DNA of 40,120 bases from Rhodococcus sp. KRD162 (GTDB taxonomy: Bacteria; Actinomycetota; Actinomycetes; Mycobacteriales; Mycobacteriaceae). The notes beneath the pieces were generated by a model. That model saw nothing but the letters and a program-made list of their open reading frames with translations. It had not been told where the DNA came from and did no database searches. This document shows positions 23,584 through 30,507 of this stretch, piece after piece (the stretch's first letter is position 1; each line of letters begins with the position of its first letter). The DNA lies in assembly GCF_017168335.1 (NCBI RefSeq), contig NZ_JABFAU010000002.1, positions 242,924 to 283,043 on the forward strand, read 5' to 3'. The position numbers and the translations under genes were made by a program.

Positions 23584-24858
23584 GTGGCCCCAGCACCGAA
23601 TACATCAGCACCTGAGAACTCGGCACCAGACACGTCCGTGACGGGCATGTCCGCTCCCGCTACCGAACCGACATCTCGAGAACGACTGCGAGTAATCCTC
23701 GTCCTCGGCGCACTCATCGCCCTCGGCCCTTTGACCATCGACATGTACCTGCCGTCGCTGCCTGCCATCGCCGAGGATCTGAACACCCCGTCCTCGGCCG
23801 TGCAGCTCACCCTCGCAGGCACGTTGATCGGTCTCGCCCTCGGGCAGCTGGTCATCGGGCCGCTGTCGGACATCGTCGGTCGACGCCTGCCGCTCATCGT
23901 CGGCACCGGCGTGCACATCCTCGCCTCCGTTCTCTGCATCGTGGCTCCCAACATCGCCGTTCTCGGTGGCTTGCGCGTCGTACAGGGGCTCGGTGCTGCG
24001 GCCGCAGCGGTTGTCGCGATGGCCATCGTGCGGGATCTGTTCACCGGTCGGGCCGCCGCGACCGTGCTCTCTCGCCTGATGCTCGTCATGGGAGTCGCCC
24101 CGGTGCTGGCACCCTCGCTCGGCGGGGCCGTGTTGTTGGTCGGATCGTGGCGCCTCGTCTTCGCCGCGCTGGCCGTCATCGGTGTCGCACTGATGACCTT
24201 GGCGATCGTGTCCCTGCGCGAAACCCTGCCGCCCGAGCGCCGCCGCGCCAGCGGCGTCATGCCGGTGCTGCGGACCTACCGCTCACTGCTGCGCGACGCC
24301 GAGTTCGTCGTACTCGTCCTCGTCGCCGCACTGGCGATGTCGTCGCTGTTCGCCTACATCGCCGGGTCCTCGTTCGTCCTGCAGGAGGAGTTCGGCCTCG
24401 ACGAGCAGCAGTTCGCCATCGTCTTCGCCGCCGGTGCGATCTCCCTCATCGGGGCCTCCCAGGTCAACGTCCTTCTGCTCGGACGCTTCGCCCCGGTGCA
24501 GATCGTGTTGTCCGCACTGTCCTTCGCGGTGGTCGCCGGTGCTGTCATGGCTGTGCTCGCGGTCGCGGGGATCGGCGGCATGGCCGGATTCGTCATTCCG
24601 CTGTGGTTCGTACTCGGTGCCGTCGGTTTCGTGATGCCCAACGCGCCTGCGCTCGCGCTGTCTCGGCACGGCGAGGCGGCAGGTGGTGCAGCCGCATTGC
24701 TCGGGGCTGCTCAGTTCGGTCTCGGTGCGATCGTCGCACCGATCGTCGGTGCACTCGGCAACGACGCGATCGCTGTGTCCACGACGATGGTCGCGACCTC
24801 GGCTGCGGCGCTCGCTGCCCTCGGGTTCGTCACCGTGCGCTCGTCGTCACGACGGTGA
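23584..24858 (+). CDS. MFS drug-resistance transporter (Bcr/CflA family)
   Basis: A protein of about 424 residues with 12 transmembrane helices. The Bcr/CflA hallmarks are LGPLTIDMYLPSLPAIAEDL in helix 1, GQLVIGPLSDIVGRR in the helix 2-3 loop and QGLGAAAAAVVAMAIVRDL in helix 4. These transporters export bicyclomycin, chloramphenicol or similar drugs with protons. The first 20-30 residues are Pro/Ser/Thr-rich and not typical, so the GTG at 23584 may be too far upstream; the in-frame ATG opening MSAPATEP is a good alternative. Confidence 0.9.
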   Translation: MAPAPNTSAPENSAPDTSVTGMSAPATEPTSRERLRVILVLGALIALGPLTIDMYLPSLPAIAEDLNTPSSAVQLTLAGTLIGLALGQLVIGPLSDIVGRRLPLIVGTGVHILASVLCIVAPNIAVLGGLRVVQGLGAAAAAVVAMAIVRDLFTGRAAATVLSRLMLVMGVAPVLAPSLGGAVLLVGSWRLVFAALAVIGVALMTLAIVSLRETLPPERRRASGVMPVLRTYRSLLRDAEFVVLVLVAALAMSSLFAYIAGSSFVLQEEFGLDEQQFAIVFAAGAISLIGASQVNVLLLGRFAPVQIVLSALSFAVVAGAVMAVLAVAGIGGMAGFVIPLWFVLGAVGFVMPNAPALALSRHGEAAGGAAALLGAAQFGLGAIVAPIVGALGNDAIAVSTTMVATSAAALAALGFVTVRSSSRR

Positions 24859-24895
24859 ACCGGAGGTAGCACCACCACGGGAGGTGCTCGCCCAC

Positions 24896-24901
24896 TAGGG
24901 T
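24896..24901 (+). promoter_or_regulatory. -10 element of the leaderless DUF309 gene
   Basis: TAGGGT ends 7 nt before the ATG at 24909, with no ribosome binding site between them. Confidence 0.45.
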
Positions 24902-24908
24902 GTCCGCC

Positions 24909-25385
24909 ATGGCCGAACGCGAGCGCGATGCGCGCGGTAAACCGCTCAATGCACGGCCTCGCGACGGTCTCGGGCGCCCCCTCGCCCGCGGCGGATCGGG
25001 AACACCTCGGGTACCCGAGGATCTTCGGCTACCGCCCGGAGCTGCCATGGTCGAGGCTCAGCGCTTTCTCGATGCGAACATGCCGTTCCACGCGCACGAG
25101 GTGCTCGAAGCGACGTGGAAGAGCTGCCCCGACGCCGAGCGTGAGTTGTGGCAGGGCCTTGCCCAACTCGCCGTGGGATTGACCCATTTGCTTCGAGGCA
25201 ACCGCGTCGGTGCCGGTTCGTTGCTCCGGCAGGGGCACGACCGCCTCGTCGGCTTCGCATCGAACCCTCCGCACCGTCTCGACGTCGCCGGTCTGCTGAC
25301 CTGGTCAGAGGGCCTGCTCGCCGATCTCGAGACCGGGACGCTGCCGATCGCGCCCGGCATTCCTGTGCTGCGCGCGGCCGACTGA
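24909..25385 (+). CDS. DUF309 domain protein
   Basis: A 158-residue protein of unknown function. The start is taken as the ATG at 24909 because a -10 element ends 7 nt before it; a GTG at 24900 is in frame. After a basic, Gly/Pro-rich N-terminus of about 45 residues comes the all-helical DUF309 domain with its signature HAHEVLEATWK (a His-x-HE-E pattern that might bind a metal) and LWQGLAQLAVGLTHLLRGN. The family is widespread and its role is unknown. It sits 50 nt after the Bcr-like transporter. Confidence 0.85.
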   Translation: MAERERDARGKPLNARPRDGLGRPLARGGSGTPRVPEDLRLPPGAAMVEAQRFLDANMPFHAHEVLEATWKSCPDAERELWQGLAQLAVGLTHLLRGNRVGAGSLLRQGHDRLVGFASNPPHRLDVAGLLTWSEGLLADLETGTLPIAPGIPVLRAAD

Positions 25386-25442
25386 CCCGATTCAGTCGGG
25401 GTGTTCTGGCAACCGATTCCGACTCGAGCTAGCCTGTCTGAA

Positions 25443-25461
25443 TTAGGTAAGGCTAGGACAA
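25443..25461. promoter_or_regulatory. Probable IdeR/DtxR iron box upstream of the half-condensation-domain gene
   Basis: Aligned to TTAGGTTAGGCTAACCTAA the site matches 14 of 19 positions: the left part TTAGGTnAGGCTA is nearly perfect and the right arm is degenerate except for the last AA. A further CTAGCCT (25429-25435) is the exact inverse of AGGCTAG (25450-25456). The box lies 26-44 nt before the GTG of the next gene. Confidence 0.6.
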
Positions 25462-25486
25462 TTCGTATCGGAAGGGGTTCCTCGGC

Positions 25487-26185
25487 GTGACCGTGTGTGC
25501 ACCGCTCAAACTCGGGCAGCGCGAGACGATCAGCCCGGCCGAGCTCGGCCGCACCCTCTGCACAGAGGTTGCCGAACAGGTTCCGTACTGGGTTGCGGTG
25601 CTGACGCCCGCGGAAAGGCCACTGCTCGGTCGCCACGCTGCGCTACCCGAGTGGAACTCGACGACTCTCGCATTACCCCACGGTCCGCGCCGAGTCCTGC
25701 TGCTGGCGGCCCTGGGATCGGCAGTGTGCACGTGGCAGCGGAACAGTCACCGCGGCTCCTCGGCAGGCGTGCTCGTCGATCTCGATCTCGACGGCACGGG
25801 TGCCGTTCACCCGATCCGCCTCCCCGCCGTCGGTACCGACGCTCTCGCGATGTCTTCTCACCCCCAGCGCCTCGTCGACGAGGTCGCACGGCGATTGGAC
25901 TCGGTACCGAACGCCGGACGTGACTATGCGCTGGCCCGCAACTATCCGATGCTGGCCGCGCGCGGCGGCGCGCAGATCCTCGTGCGAGACGGCGCGCCTC
26001 GCGAGCCCAGCGGCGAACACACCATCGAGATCGACCTCGTCGCGACGGACGCAGGTACCGCTGCGGCGCGGGTGAGCTGGGCCGGCGGCCTGCAGGGAGT
26101 CGACGAACTGCTCAGGCTGTGGTCGACAGCCATACACCACCTGGCGGCCACGCCGGCCGACGTCAGAGGCTCTTCAGCAGCCTGA
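25487..26185 (+). CDS. Protein resembling the C-terminal half of an NRPS condensation/epimerization domain
   Basis: A 232-residue protein with a GTG start 9 nt after AAGGGG. I recognise a pattern like the C-terminal half of NRPS condensation or epimerization domains: RRVLLLAALGSAVCTWQ, GVLVDLDLDGTG, LDSVPNAGRDYALARNYP and a final WAGGLQGVDELLRLWSTAI. The N-terminal half with the HHxxxDG catalytic motif is absent, so it should not form peptide bonds alone. It is not an obvious recent truncation: it has its own ribosome site and a probable iron box. It may be a scaffold or accessory protein in siderophore assembly. The assignment rests on motif reading only. It ends in a 23-nt convergent overlap with nfo. 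Confidence 0.6.
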   Translation: MTVCAPLKLGQRETISPAELGRTLCTEVAEQVPYWVAVLTPAERPLLGRHAALPEWNSTTLALPHGPRRVLLLAALGSAVCTWQRNSHRGSSAGVLVDLDLDGTGAVHPIRLPAVGTDALAMSSHPQRLVDEVARRLDSVPNAGRDYALARNYPMLAARGGAQILVRDGAPREPSGEHTIEIDLVATDAGTAAARVSWAGGLQGVDELLRLWSTAIHHLAATPADVRGSSAA

Positions 26186-26927
26186 CGTCGTCTTCGATCC
26201 CTTCGGCAGGCGTCTCGAGAATCACCGGAGCGTCGGCCGCCATCGCGACGGCAGTCAGGATCTCGGCATCGATGGTTCCGGTGCCCAGGTTCGCATGCCG
26301 GTCCCTGGCCGAGTCGAAGTCGTCGCGCGAGTTGTTCAAGTGCACCAGATCGATCCGTCCCGTGATGGCCATGATGCGGTCGACCGCGTCCACCAGGTCC
26401 TCGCCCCCGGCCCAGGCATGGCAGGTGTCCAAGCAGAAACCGGCACCGAATTCGCCGATCGCATCCCAGAGTCGGGCGATATCGTCGAAGTGCCGCGCCA
26501 TGGCAGAGTCCCCTCCCGCGGTGTTCTCGACGAAGATCGGCACCGCGAAGCCGCCCTGCTCGGCCTGCCGCTCGAAGAGCTTGCGCCAGTTGTCGATTCC
26601 CTTGGCGGTGTCCTCGCCCTCGCGTACATGACCGCCGTGGACGACCAGACCGATGGCCCCGATATCGGCCGCGGCAGCAGCCTGCTCGACGACGGCCTTG
26701 CGGGACGGAATGCGAATTCGATTGTTCAAGCTCGCGACATTGAGGACGTACGACGAGTGCACCACCACATCGACGTCGCCGGTCCTGAGCGCCTCGCCTT
26801 GCGGGTGCGGGGCGAGCTTGTTCCACTTCTGCGGATCGGTGAGAAACATCTGGACGAGGTCCACTCCGAGCGCCTCGGCCGTACCGAGAGGGTCGCTGCT
26901 GTCGCGGACGTGTGCTCCGATGCGCAT
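26163..26927 (-). CDS. nfo: Deoxyribonuclease IV (endonuclease IV, AP endonuclease)
   Basis: A 254-residue enzyme that cuts DNA 5' to abasic sites in base-excision repair, using a trinuclear zinc centre in a TIM barrel. Family markers are MRIGAHV at the start, VVVHSSYVLNVAS, GLVVHGGHV, FVENTAGGDSA, FCLDTCHAWAGG and VHLNNSRDDFDSARDRHANLGTG, which supply the metal-binding His, Glu and Asp residues. I chose the ATG at 26927 because MRIGAHV is the usual N-terminus and a perfect-looking TATGAT -10 ends 7 nt upstream. In-frame ATGs at 26936 and 26939 lie inside that -10. Confidence 0.92.
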   Translation of the reverse strand: MRIGAHVRDSSDPLGTAEALGVDLVQMFLTDPQKWNKLAPHPQGEALRTGDVDVVVHSSYVLNVASLNNRIRIPSRKAVVEQAAAAADIGAIGLVVHGGHVREGEDTAKGIDNWRKLFERQAEQGGFAVPIFVENTAGGDSAMARHFDDIARLWDAIGEFGAGFCLDTCHAWAGGEDLVDAVDRIMAITGRIDLVHLNNSRDDFDSARDRHANLGTGTIDAEILTAVAMAADAPVILETPAEGIEDDVRLLKSL

Positions 26928-26934
26928 GACGCCC

Positions 26935-26940
26935 ATCATA
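26935..26940 (-). promoter_or_regulatory. -10 element of the leaderless nfo promoter
   Basis: TATGAT on the minus strand ends 7 nt before the chosen ATG. It overlaps two alternative ATG codons, which argues against those as starts. Confidence 0.55.
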
Positions 26941-27001
26941 GGGGCGTGTTCAGGGTCTCCCCTGATAGCGACCGACACAGAACACTGAAACACTGGACCC
27001 T

Positions 27002-27736
27002 ATGAGCGACATTGCCGCACGCGCGGTCGACGTATCGAAGGTCTACGGCTCCGGGGACACCCAGGTACACGCATTGTCCGGGGTGAGCGTCGAGTTCGCG
27101 CGCGGAGAATTCACCGCCATCATGGGCCCGTCGGGTTCGGGAAAGTCCACACTGATGCACTGTCTGGCCGGCCTGGACACCGCGACCTCGGGGACGGTGA
27201 CGATCGGCGACACCGAACTGACCGCGTTGTCCGACAAGGAGATGACCGGATTACGCAGAGATCGAATCGGATTCGTGTTCCAGGCATTCAATCTGGTGCC
27301 CACCCTCACCGCGCTCGAGAACATCACACTCCCTCTCGATATCGCCGGCCGCACCCCCGATCAAGGATGGCTGGACACCGTTGTCGACCGCCTCGGCCTG
27401 CGCGATCGCCTCGATCACCGCCCCAGCGAACTGTCGGGTGGGCAGCAGCAGCGAGTGGCGTGCGCCCGCGCGCTGGCCGGTCGACCCGACATCGTCTTCG
27501 GCGATGAGCCCACCGGTAACCTCGATTCTCGCTCCTCAGGCGAGGTGCTCTCGATTCTGCGCACTGCCGCAGACGAATTCGAGCAGACCGTCGTCATCGT
27601 CACACACGATCCGCGCGCGGCCAGCTATGCCGACCGGGTGGTGTTCCTCGCCGACGGTTCCGTGATCGACCAGCTGAACTCGCCCACCGCCGACGCCGTG
27701 CTCGAGCGGATGAAGAAGCTCGAGACGGTCCGATAA
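27002..27736 (+). CDS. ABC transporter ATPase (MacB/LolD type)
   Basis: A 244-residue ATPase. Walker A is GPSGSGKST (K48), the Q-loop lies in FVFQAFNLVPTLTALENI, the signature is LSGGQQQRVACARAL and Walker B is IVFGDEPTGNLD. The FNLVPTLTALENI and GNLDSRSSGEVL segments are typical of the MacB/LolD/FtsE group, which couple to FtsX-fold permeases and act as mechanotransmitters rather than classic importers. Its stop overlaps the start of the permease gene by one base (TAATG), indicating translational coupling. Confidence 0.95.
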   Translation: MSDIAARAVDVSKVYGSGDTQVHALSGVSVEFARGEFTAIMGPSGSGKSTLMHCLAGLDTATSGTVTIGDTELTALSDKEMTGLRRDRIGFVFQAFNLVPTLTALENITLPLDIAGRTPDQGWLDTVVDRLGLRDRLDHRPSELSGGQQQRVACARALAGRPDIVFGDEPTGNLDSRSSGEVLSILRTAADEFEQTVVIVTHDPRAASYADRVVFLADGSVIDQLNSPTADAVLERMKKLETVR

Positions 27737-30324
27737 TGGCGCACTCCGTTTCCAGGAAATCTGCCTCCAAGAAGGTTCCGAGCACGACCTCGGGCAATCC
27801 CATGCGCAAGGTGTCGCTGAGAAATCTTGCTGCGCACAAGGTTCGACTGGCACTGACCGTGCTCTCCGTCGTCCTGGGCACTGCGTTCGTCACCGGTTCG
27901 TTCGTCTTCACCGACACCCTTCAGCGCACGTTCTCGTCACTGTTCGCCGATACCGCCCAAGGCGCAGACGTTCGAGTCAGCCCCGAGGACCCGCGTTCGA
28001 GTGGCGTCCCCGACGAGGACATCGCCGTGATCGCGGCCCTGCCGAACGTGCGCGCGGTGTCGCCGTACGTCGGGGGCCAGCTCGTACTTCTCGGCTCCGA
28101 CGGTGCCGCTGTTCAGTCCGGTGGCGCACCGACCATCGGCGAGTCGTACCTCCCGGACGACCAACGGCTCGGGGATCCGGAGACCTTCGTCGACGGTTCG
28201 GCTCCCACTGCACCCGGGCAGGTGGCGATCAATTCCGGCGGGGCCGACCGAGCCGGCCTGAAGGTGGGTGACGCCGCCCGGGTGCTGGTGCCATCCAAGG
28301 GCATCATCGATATCACGATTGCCGGAATCTATTCCACGGCAACCGAAACCGGCGGCTTCATCGGGGTCCAGTTCGTACAGAGCCAGGCGAACGAATTGTT
28401 CACCGACGGTAGCCATGTGCAGTACATCGACGTCGCAGGCGACAACCTTTCCGCTCAGGGTCTGACCCAGAGTGATCTGCGGGACGAGATCGCCGCGGCA
28501 CTACCGAACCTGAAAGTCCAGACGGCCGCGGACGTGCAGGCCGAGACTCAGGCGCAGGTCCAGACAGCGCTCTCGTTCATCAACTATTTCCTGCTGGCAT
28601 TCGGCGGCATCGCACTGCTGGTCGGCACGTTCATCATCTACAACACGTTCTCGATGATCGTCGCCCAGCGAGTACGCGAGCTCGCGTTGCTGCGCGCCAT
28701 CGGGGCCAGCCGTGGCCAGGTCAGCCGATCGGTGGTCCTCGAAGCTCTCGTCGTCGGCGTCATCGGAAGCATGTTCGGCTTCGTGGGCGGAGTGGGTCTC
28801 GCCTACGGTCTGCGCGCACTGCTCAACGCCTTCGATCTGGGTCTGCCGTCGGGATCATTGGTACTCGAGCCCCGCACCGTCGTCGTCGCGTTCGCGGTCG
28901 GCGTCATCGTCACCGTCCTGAGCGCGTACGCACCCGCACGGCGGGCAGCCAAGATTCCGCCGGTCGCGGCAATGCGCGAAGAGTTCGCCTCCGCGGGCGA
29001 CAGCTTGCGCACCCGCACGTTCGTGGGGATCGGACTGGGAGTCGCAGGCGCGGTCGCACTGGTGATCGGTGCGCAGTCCACGGGCGGAGTGGCAGCGGCA
29101 ACCGTCGGCGCAGGCGCGGTTGCCCTCATCGTCGCGACTGCACTGGCCGCACCATCGCTGTCACGGCCCATCGTCGGGGCGCTCGGTGCCGTCATCACCG
29201 GCCCATTCGGAGCGATCGGACGACTCGCCAGAACCAACTCGGTTCGTAACCCACGTCGCACCGCGGCCACCGCGTTCGCTCTGATGCTCGGCCTCATGCT
29301 CGTCACCGTGATCGGCGTGCTCGGATCCACCGCGAAAGCCAGTGTCGATTCGCTCGTCGACACCGGCGTCAAGGCGGACTACATCCTCTCGGGACCGCAG
29401 TCGATCGGTGTTCCGACCGGTGCCACCGCAGCCGCCCAACAGGTACCGGGTGTGGAACGCACAGCCGTCCTTCACCCGGTGTTCGTCTCGATCGCAGGCC
29501 AGGAAGAATTCGGAGCCGCCATCGACGGCTCCCCCGACGGTCTACTCGATCTGTCGATGGTCCAGGGCAGCGCGGACCTCGACAGCAACGGCTTCTCGGT
29601 ATCGCAGTCCGAGGCCGCCGACCGCGGATGGACCATCGGAACCCAGGTCACCTTGGACACGGTGGACGGAGCCTCGGTTCCGGTCACCGTCACCGGCATC
29701 TTCACCGACAATCCGCTGATCGGAAGTTGGATCGTGTCGGGTGACATCTACCAGAAGGTCACGCCGTCCATCACCCGATCCGACCTCCTGGTTCTGGTCA
29801 AGGCTGCGCCTGGAACAGACCTGAGTACGCTCCGCACCGACCTCGAGGCCGCGACCAAGCCGTTCGTCGTCGTCCAGGTTCAGGACGTCGACGAGTTCAA
29901 AGGCAGCCAGGGGCAGCAGATCGACACCCTGCTCGCCGTTCTGTACGGATTGTTGGCGCTGGCTGTCGTCATCGCCGTGCTCGGCATCGTCAACACCCTT
30001 GCCCTGTCCGTCGTGGAGCGTCGCCGGGAGATCGGCATGCTGCGGGCGATAGGGATGCAGCGACCTCAGGTTCGGCGCATCATCTATCTCGAATCACTGC
30101 TCATCGCCCTGTTCGGCGCGATTGTCGGCGTGGTCCTCGGTATCGCATTCGGGTGGGGATTCGTGCAGACGCTGCGCGACGAAGGCCTCGGATCGATGTC
30201 CGTGCCCTGGGGTCAGGTGGTGTCGATGCTGTTCGGATCCGCCGTGGTCGGAGTGCTGGCCGCACTGTGGCCAGCGGTACGAGCAGCGCGCACCCGGCCG
30301 TTGGAGGCCATCGCAGATCTCTGA
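27736..30324 (+). CDS. FtsX-like ABC permease, duplicated (MacB-type)
   Basis: An 862-residue membrane protein. A basic N-terminus is followed by a first transmembrane helix (about 36-58). A large extracytoplasmic region comes next, then three helices around 270-400 forming the first FtsX domain (with RVRELALLRAIGASRGQV). After a middle helix pair and a second extracytoplasmic region, a second FtsX domain with RRREIGMLRAIGMQRPQVRR occupies about 735-850. This duplicated layout is usual for actinobacterial exporters of the MacB class, which move lipids, peptides or proteins from the outer leaflet or cell wall. It is coupled to the ATPase. The 183-nt gap after it contains the promoter of the A-PCP-TE gene, so the two units are separately controlled but adjacent. 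Confidence 0.93.
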   Translation: MAHSVSRKSASKKVPSTTSGNPMRKVSLRNLAAHKVRLALTVLSVVLGTAFVTGSFVFTDTLQRTFSSLFADTAQGADVRVSPEDPRSSGVPDEDIAVIAALPNVRAVSPYVGGQLVLLGSDGAAVQSGGAPTIGESYLPDDQRLGDPETFVDGSAPTAPGQVAINSGGADRAGLKVGDAARVLVPSKGIIDITIAGIYSTATETGGFIGVQFVQSQANELFTDGSHVQYIDVAGDNLSAQGLTQSDLRDEIAAALPNLKVQTAADVQAETQAQVQTALSFINYFLLAFGGIALLVGTFIIYNTFSMIVAQRVRELALLRAIGASRGQVSRSVVLEALVVGVIGSMFGFVGGVGLAYGLRALLNAFDLGLPSGSLVLEPRTVVVAFAVGVIVTVLSAYAPARRAAKIPPVAAMREEFASAGDSLRTRTFVGIGLGVAGAVALVIGAQSTGGVAAATVGAGAVALIVATALAAPSLSRPIVGALGAVITGPFGAIGRLARTNSVRNPRRTAATAFALMLGLMLVTVIGVLGSTAKASVDSLVDTGVKADYILSGPQSIGVPTGATAAAQQVPGVERTAVLHPVFVSIAGQEEFGAAIDGSPDGLLDLSMVQGSADLDSNGFSVSQSEAADRGWTIGTQVTLDTVDGASVPVTVTGIFTDNPLIGSWIVSGDIYQKVTPSITRSDLLVLVKAAPGTDLSTLRTDLEAATKPFVVVQVQDVDEFKGSQGQQIDTLLAVLYGLLALAVVIAVLGIVNTLALSVVERRREIGMLRAIGMQRPQVRRIIYLESLLIALFGAIVGVVLGIAFGWGFVQTLRDEGLGSMSVPWGQVVSMLFGSAVVGVLAALWPAVRAARTRPLEAIADL

Positions 30325-30393
30325 CCTGCCGCTCTGAGCAGACCGGGCATTACGCAACGATGCCGAATTGTTGCGGAATGTCCGGTTTTCGGG

Positions 30394-30423
30394 TTGCACG
30401 AAAAGGTGAACGCCGTCTACATT
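30394..30423 (+). promoter_or_regulatory. Promoter of the A-PCP-TE synthetase gene
   Basis: TTGCAC (30394-30399), an 18-bp spacer and TACATT (30418-30423) form a plausible vegetative promoter in a local AT-rich stretch. Transcription would begin near 30430, giving a leader of about 78 nt that contains two inverted repeats. Confidence 0.5.
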
Positions 30424-30468
30424 TGAAGAGTAAAACAGTCTTCAAGTAGGTTTGAGACGACTCAAACC
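30423..30468. promoter_or_regulatory. Two tandem inverted repeats at the start region of the A-PCP-TE transcript
   Basis: The first is TTGAAGA-N9-TCTTCAA (30423-30445); the second, 3 nt later, is GGTTTGAG-N4-CTCAAACC (30449-30468), an 8-bp perfect dyad. The first overlaps the -10 and the predicted start, the second lies within the early leader. Both share a TTGA...TCAA skeleton, which suggests two sites for a dimeric repressor. They could instead be RNA hairpins. Confidence 0.55.
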
Positions 30469-30507
30469 AACTCTGGCAACGCGGGTCGGGCTCGTGCAAG
30501 GAGAATC

